NCBI RefSeq assembly: GCF_019334305.1
Contig: NZ_JAHWGH010000006.1
Span: 57,116-111,439, forward strand
Source of the DNA: Rossellomorea orangium
GTDB taxonomy: Bacteria; Bacillota; Bacilli; Bacillales; Bacillaceae_B
Direction: 5' to 3'
Length of the DNA stretch: 54,324 nucleotides
The notes below the pieces were generated by a model. It had not been told where the DNA came from and searched no databases. It saw only the letters and a list, made by a program, of their open reading frames with translations. Position 1 is the stretch's first letter. Every line of letters begins with the position of its first letter. Shown here one piece after another: positions 50,918-54,324 of the stretch. Both the position numbers and the translations under genes were made by a program.

Positions 50918-53185
50918 ATGACGAAGGAATCGAATATCCATCCCGATTTTTCAAGTGAATCAGAACGCTTAGAGTTTACGAAGCGCTACATTGATGTTGT
51001 CATCAGTACATCCCAGACGAGTAAGGAAAAGTATAAGGAAAACATGGAAAAAGCTTTTGGAGATATCGATTGGGGCGAGTCGAGTGCCGCCTATATCGAT
51101 ATTTTGACGAACTCAAGCTTTTTTGAAATGTCCAAAGAAGAATTGGAGTCCCTTACGAAAGCAAAAACAAAACCGTATTTTGCCCGGATCGATTTCCAGC
51201 ATGAGGGGTCCGGCAAGGTGGAGAAGCATTATATTGGGAAGACTTCCCTGTATCAGCGTGAAAATCAGGAGCAAATCATCGTCGACTGGAGATCCCCCAT
51301 CGCAAACTTGTACTACGAAGGAAGGATCGGTGATGTCTCATACGATGCAGAAGGTGAAACGTATGATGGAGACTTGTCACTAAAGCGTCAATATATGATT
51401 GAGGATGGACTTCTGGAGGAAATACGAGATATTGACTTAACCACCACGGATGAACTGCTGCAGGATTCTTTAGCCAAAAGCTCCAGTAACCGTTTGACTG
51501 AGATCATTTCCACGATCCAGGAAGAACAGAACCGGATTATCCGGGCCGATTTAAACAAGCCCATCATTGTCCAGGGAGCGGCTGGAAGTGGGAAGACCAC
51601 AATAGCTCTTCACCGGATTTCGTATTTTATTTATAACTACAAACAACACTTTGATCCAAATCAGCTGATGATCCTTGCTCCCAGTAATTTATTTATCGAC
51701 TATATATCAGAAGCACTGCCGGAACTTGGCGTTGAACGGGTAAGGCAGACCACATTTACAGATTATGTCATGACTTGCCTGGAGAAGGAACTTTCCATGG
51801 TTGAAGATCACAAGCTCATAAAACTGATTGAAACCCATGATGAAGAGATTGAAAACGCATCTTGGATTTCAGGTTTCAAAGGGTCCAAAGCATTCAGGAG
51901 GATCCTAGATGATTACCTGGAAGAAATCGAACAGCGCTTTTATACATCGAAAGATTTTTATGTGGACAAATATAAGCTATATACGGCTAAGAAGTTCACC
52001 CACCTTTTTAAAGAAGAGTATACGTATATGCCAATCTATCGCAGGATGGAAAAGCTAAAGTCGCTCCTGCAAAGCTACGTCCGTTCAAACAAAAAGCAAA
52101 TGGTGGATAGGGTAGAGAAATTCTTTGATGAGCGGATCGAAACGGCTCTCTTTGAGCGTTCAAAGGCGGGGAATAGGAAGGAATATGTATCAAAAGCGTT
52201 GGACAAGAAAATTGATCGTGTAAACGAGATTAAAAAAGCGATCCGTACAAGCGTCACCGGATATATGAAGCAGTTTGAAAAGAAGAATCTGGATCGATAC
52301 TTTATCGAATTATTCTCGGATCCCGAGCGCCTTGCTTCCTACTCGAAGGGGGAGCTGAGCAGGGGACAGGCGGAACAGCTTTGTCACTACACGTTGAAGT
52401 ACGCAAAGAAGAAGCAGTATGAAGTGGAAGATTTGGCAATCCTTCTCTACTTGCAGTCCCATTTGTTTGGAATTGATAAATTTCACAAAGCGAAAAACAT
52501 CGTGATAGATGAAGCGCAGGATTATAGCTATTTGCAGCTCTATTCATTGAAGAGGGCACTGGAAACCGACATGTTCACGCTGGTCGGGGATCTGGCTCAA
52601 GGTATCCACTCTTACCGTGGGCTTCAGTCCTGGGAGCCGGTCTATCGGGATATCTTTCCTAGGGCGACATATACCGAACTTCAAAAAAGCTATCGTACCA
52701 CGATTGAAATCATGGAGGAAGCGAATAAATTGCTGAGTCTCTTACCCTATGATTTTCCGAAAGTGAATCCGGTGGTGAGGCACGGGGATTCTCCAAGCTT
52801 TGATGAGTATGTGGCATTGGATGAACTCGCTTCCTTGATTGAGGAGAAAGTGGATGCAGGACGAGAAGAAGGATTCCAAACCTTCGCTGTGATCGGGAAA
52901 AGCATGAAAGACTGTGTGAAGATCAGTTCACTCCTTCAAGAACGGCAGCCCGGGAAAGTGAAGTTACTAGAAGAACAGGAATCGATCCCAAAAGATCAGA
53001 TCGTCGTCGTTCCATCCTATCTGTCAAAAGGACTTGAATTTGATGTCGTCCTGATTGCTGCACTGGATGAAGCATTCAATCCAAATAATGAACTCGACAT
53101 CAAGCTGCAATATGTGGCTATGACCCGTCCCCTTCATAAGCTTGCGTTTATAGGGAAAAACAGAGATCAATTTATTGGCCAGTAG
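50918..53185 (+). CDS. HelD-like UvrD/Rep-family ATPase (RNA polymerase recycling)
   Basis: 755 residues. N-terminal arm (about 1-90, ESERLEFTKRYIDVVISTSQ) shorter than the coiled coil of B. subtilis HelD (774). Superfamily 1 motifs: Q-motif-like EEQNRIIRADL, Walker A VQGAAGSGKTTIALHR near residue 215, motif II VIDEAQDYSYLQL, LVGDLAQGIHSYRG, and motif IV-VI SYRTTIEIMEEAN, KGLEFDVVLIA and YVAMTRPLHKL. HelD proteins rescue stalled RNA polymerase; this could be a shorter sub-type. RBS tggaagga before ATG. Followed by a hairpin made of the 12-mer. Confidence 0.87.
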   Translation: MTKESNIHPDFSSESERLEFTKRYIDVVISTSQTSKEKYKENMEKAFGDIDWGESSAAYIDILTNSSFFEMSKEELESLTKAKTKPYFARIDFQHEGSGKVEKHYIGKTSLYQRENQEQIIVDWRSPIANLYYEGRIGDVSYDAEGETYDGDLSLKRQYMIEDGLLEEIRDIDLTTTDELLQDSLAKSSSNRLTEIISTIQEEQNRIIRADLNKPIIVQGAAGSGKTTIALHRISYFIYNYKQHFDPNQLMILAPSNLFIDYISEALPELGVERVRQTTFTDYVMTCLEKELSMVEDHKLIKLIETHDEEIENASWISGFKGSKAFRRILDDYLEEIEQRFYTSKDFYVDKYKLYTAKKFTHLFKEEYTYMPIYRRMEKLKSLLQSYVRSNKKQMVDRVEKFFDERIETALFERSKAGNRKEYVSKALDKKIDRVNEIKKAIRTSVTGYMKQFEKKNLDRYFIELFSDPERLASYSKGELSRGQAEQLCHYTLKYAKKKQYEVEDLAILLYLQSHLFGIDKFHKAKNIVIDEAQDYSYLQLYSLKRALETDMFTLVGDLAQGIHSYRGLQSWEPVYRDIFPRATYTELQKSYRTTIEIMEEANKLLSLLPYDFPKVNPVVRHGDSPSFDEYVALDELASLIEEKVDAGREEGFQTFAVIGKSMKDCVKISSLLQERQPGKVKLLEEQESIPKDQIVVVPSYLSKGLEFDVVLIAALDEAFNPNNELDIKLQYVAMTRPLHKLAFIGKNRDQFIGQ

Positions 53186-53193
53186 AATTTTAT

Positions 53194-53236
53194 AAGGAAA
53201 GGTCCGTCCCTCAATCCGAGGGACGGACCTTTCCTT
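53194..53236 (+). terminator. Hairpin of two 12-mer copies after the HelD-like gene
   Basis: 19-bp perfect arms with loop aatcc. Each arm contains the 12-mer (53201-53212 and its complement 53218-53229) plus aaggaaa/tttcctt. Terminator position but no T-run beyond the arm. Confidence 0.7.
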
Positions 53237-53316
53237 TGTGAAACATTCTTTTTCAATCATAAGATTCGCTTTCTGTTATTGAAATTTGTAAAATAATAAA
53301 TCAGGAGGGATGCAAT

Positions 53317-54147
53317 ATGTTGAAAAACTTACAAAGCACGAAGACGTTACATAACGGGATTGAAATTCCTTATGTCGGTTTAGGAGTTTACCAAATGAAA
53401 GATCCGTCTGAAACGGTACAGGCAGTGCGCACTGCGATTGAGTCAGGGTACCGTTCCATCGATACCGCGGCGATCTACGATAATGAGGAAAGCGTAGGAC
53501 AGGGCGTGAAGGACGGTGGAGTAGCGAGAGAAGAACTGTTCATCACATCAAAAGTATGGAATAGTGATCAAGGCTACGATACGACATTGAAGGCATTTGA
53601 AACCAGCCTTAAAAAGCTTGAAATGGATTACCTGGACATGTATCTCATTCACTGGCCGGTGGAAGGCAAGTACAATGATACATGGAAAGCGATGGAGAGG
53701 CTCTATGGCGAAGGATTGATCAAGTCGATCGGTGTTAGTAATTTCCATCAGCACCATCTTGAAGACCTGATGAAAAATGGCAATGAAAAGCCCGTTTTAA
53801 ACCAAATCGAATTACACCCTCGCCTGAATCAGGAAAAGATACGTGAATTCTGTGCATCACAAAATATCGCAGTAGAAGCATGGTCTCCAATCGCTCAAGG
53901 AAGAGTATTGGATGAACCTACTTTAAATCACATTGCTGAGAAGCATGAGAAGTCTGCAGCACAAGTGATTCTGCGTTGGCATCTTCAGAACGATGTCATC
54001 ATTATTCCGAAGTCTGTTCATGAAAGCCGCATCCAAGAAAATGCTGATCTCTTCAACTTCGAACTTTCCATGGAAGAGATGAATCAAATCAACCAATTGA
54101 ACCTTGATGAACGCTTCGGTCCAGACCCAGACAACTTCGATTTTTAA
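53317..54147 (+). CDS. Aldo/keto reductase (YvgN-type glyoxal/methylglyoxal reductase)
   Basis: 276 residues. NADPH-dependent reductase. IPYVGLGVYQM; tetrad residues in GYRSIDTAAIYDNEESVG (Asp, Tyr), SKVWN (Lys) and LIHWP (His); IGVSNFHQHHLEDL; NQIELHPRL; IPKSVHESRIQENADLFNFE. Close to B. subtilis YvgN. RBS caggaggg before ATG. Detoxifies reactive aldehydes. Confidence 0.94.
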   Translation: MLKNLQSTKTLHNGIEIPYVGLGVYQMKDPSETVQAVRTAIESGYRSIDTAAIYDNEESVGQGVKDGGVAREELFITSKVWNSDQGYDTTLKAFETSLKKLEMDYLDMYLIHWPVEGKYNDTWKAMERLYGEGLIKSIGVSNFHQHHLEDLMKNGNEKPVLNQIELHPRLNQEKIREFCASQNIAVEAWSPIAQGRVLDEPTLNHIAEKHEKSAAQVILRWHLQNDVIIIPKSVHESRIQENADLFNFELSMEEMNQINQLNLDERFGPDPDNFDF

Positions 54148-54163
54148 TATATACTTTATATTG

Positions 54164-54198
54164 AAGAGTTCCGTTTACGAACGGATCTCTTTTTTTTT
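54164..54198 (+). terminator. Terminator after the aldo/keto reductase gene
   Basis: agag.tccgtt/aacgga.ctct stem (one mismatch), loop tacg, followed by a nine-T run. Confidence 0.85.
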
Positions 54199-54211
54199 AC
54201 CTGTATGTAAA

Positions 54212-54324
54212 AGGCTGTTTTCGTAAACATTGTTGCTTTTGGATGTAGCGAGTGGCGGTTGATTTCCGCTACAGGTGCTCGCTTTCCGCGGGGCTGGCGG
54301 TGAGCCTCCTCGGCTACGCCTGCG
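54212..54324 (+). repeat. Dispersed intergenic repeat, member R4, cut by the window end
   Basis: Begins ggctgttttcgtaaacattg then ttgcttttggatgtagcg, and includes gtgctcgctttccgcggggc and ggcggtgagcctcctcggct. Shares these blocks with 19871-19962 and its first 20 bp with R1 at 2142. Confidence 0.65.

Overview
The window looks like chromosome from a spore-forming member of the Bacillaceae, a Bacillus/Rossellomorea-type Firmicute; the genus call is only a guess. Support comes from the sporulation genes prkA and yhbH, a gerA/B/C-type germinant-receptor operon, the B. subtilis-like order queG-yhbB-trmL, a trnD-like tRNA array, and strong AGGAGG ribosome sites. Nothing suggests a prophage, plasmid, insertion sequence or CRISPR array.

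Layout. 1-2130: a structured repeat, a sigma-A-like promoter, 5S rRNA and 16 tRNA genes. 2140-12970: a carbohydrate locus with two CUT1 permeases, a binding lipoprotein, a YesM/YesN-type two-component system, a ThuA-like protein, two Gfo/Idh/MocA dehydrogenases and a TIM-barrel isomerase/epimerase. 13229-17664: a B3/4-domain protein, queG, yhbB, trmL, nfrA and a 29-residue peptide gene. 17926-22830: prkA, two paralogous small proteins, yhbH and a STAS protein, interrupted by large intergenic repeats. 22862-28645: rpiA, a third Gfo/Idh protein, a hydrolase, a YciI protein, a phosphotransferase, proC and a quinone-reductase-like gene behind twin operators. 28989-33106: a SIMPL protein, a Gly/Pro-rich protein, ldh with two Rex boxes, an acetyltransferase, a decayed TPR gene and a histidine phosphatase. 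33131-37134: germinant-receptor operon including a 56-residue D-type subunit. 37236-44300: purine permease with PurR boxes, RocB-like M20 hydrolase, and cydDC with a Rex box. 44354-54147: nitroreductase/HxlR pair, LacI regulator, mscL, ATP-grasp enzyme, sensor kinase, nucleosidase, HelD-like ATPase and an aldo/keto reductase.

How genes work together. The 2-13 kb locus reads as a two-component-controlled uptake and redox/epimerisation route for a sugar or glycoside. It has no ABC ATPase and no glycosidase or phosphorylase of its own. Rex boxes tie ldh and cydDC to NADH/NAD redox state.

The most unusual content is repetitive. An exact 12-mer (ggtccgtccctc) occurs nine times: in a ribosome-binding region, in three places inside cydDC coding sequence, and in perfect palindromes. 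Three intergenic arrays made of two different short motifs share a spacing of about 21 bp. A larger dispersed repeat family has four members. Five short genes that are easy to overlook are also reported (17575-17664, 20580-20753, 33131-33301, 45457-45597, 46735-46830).
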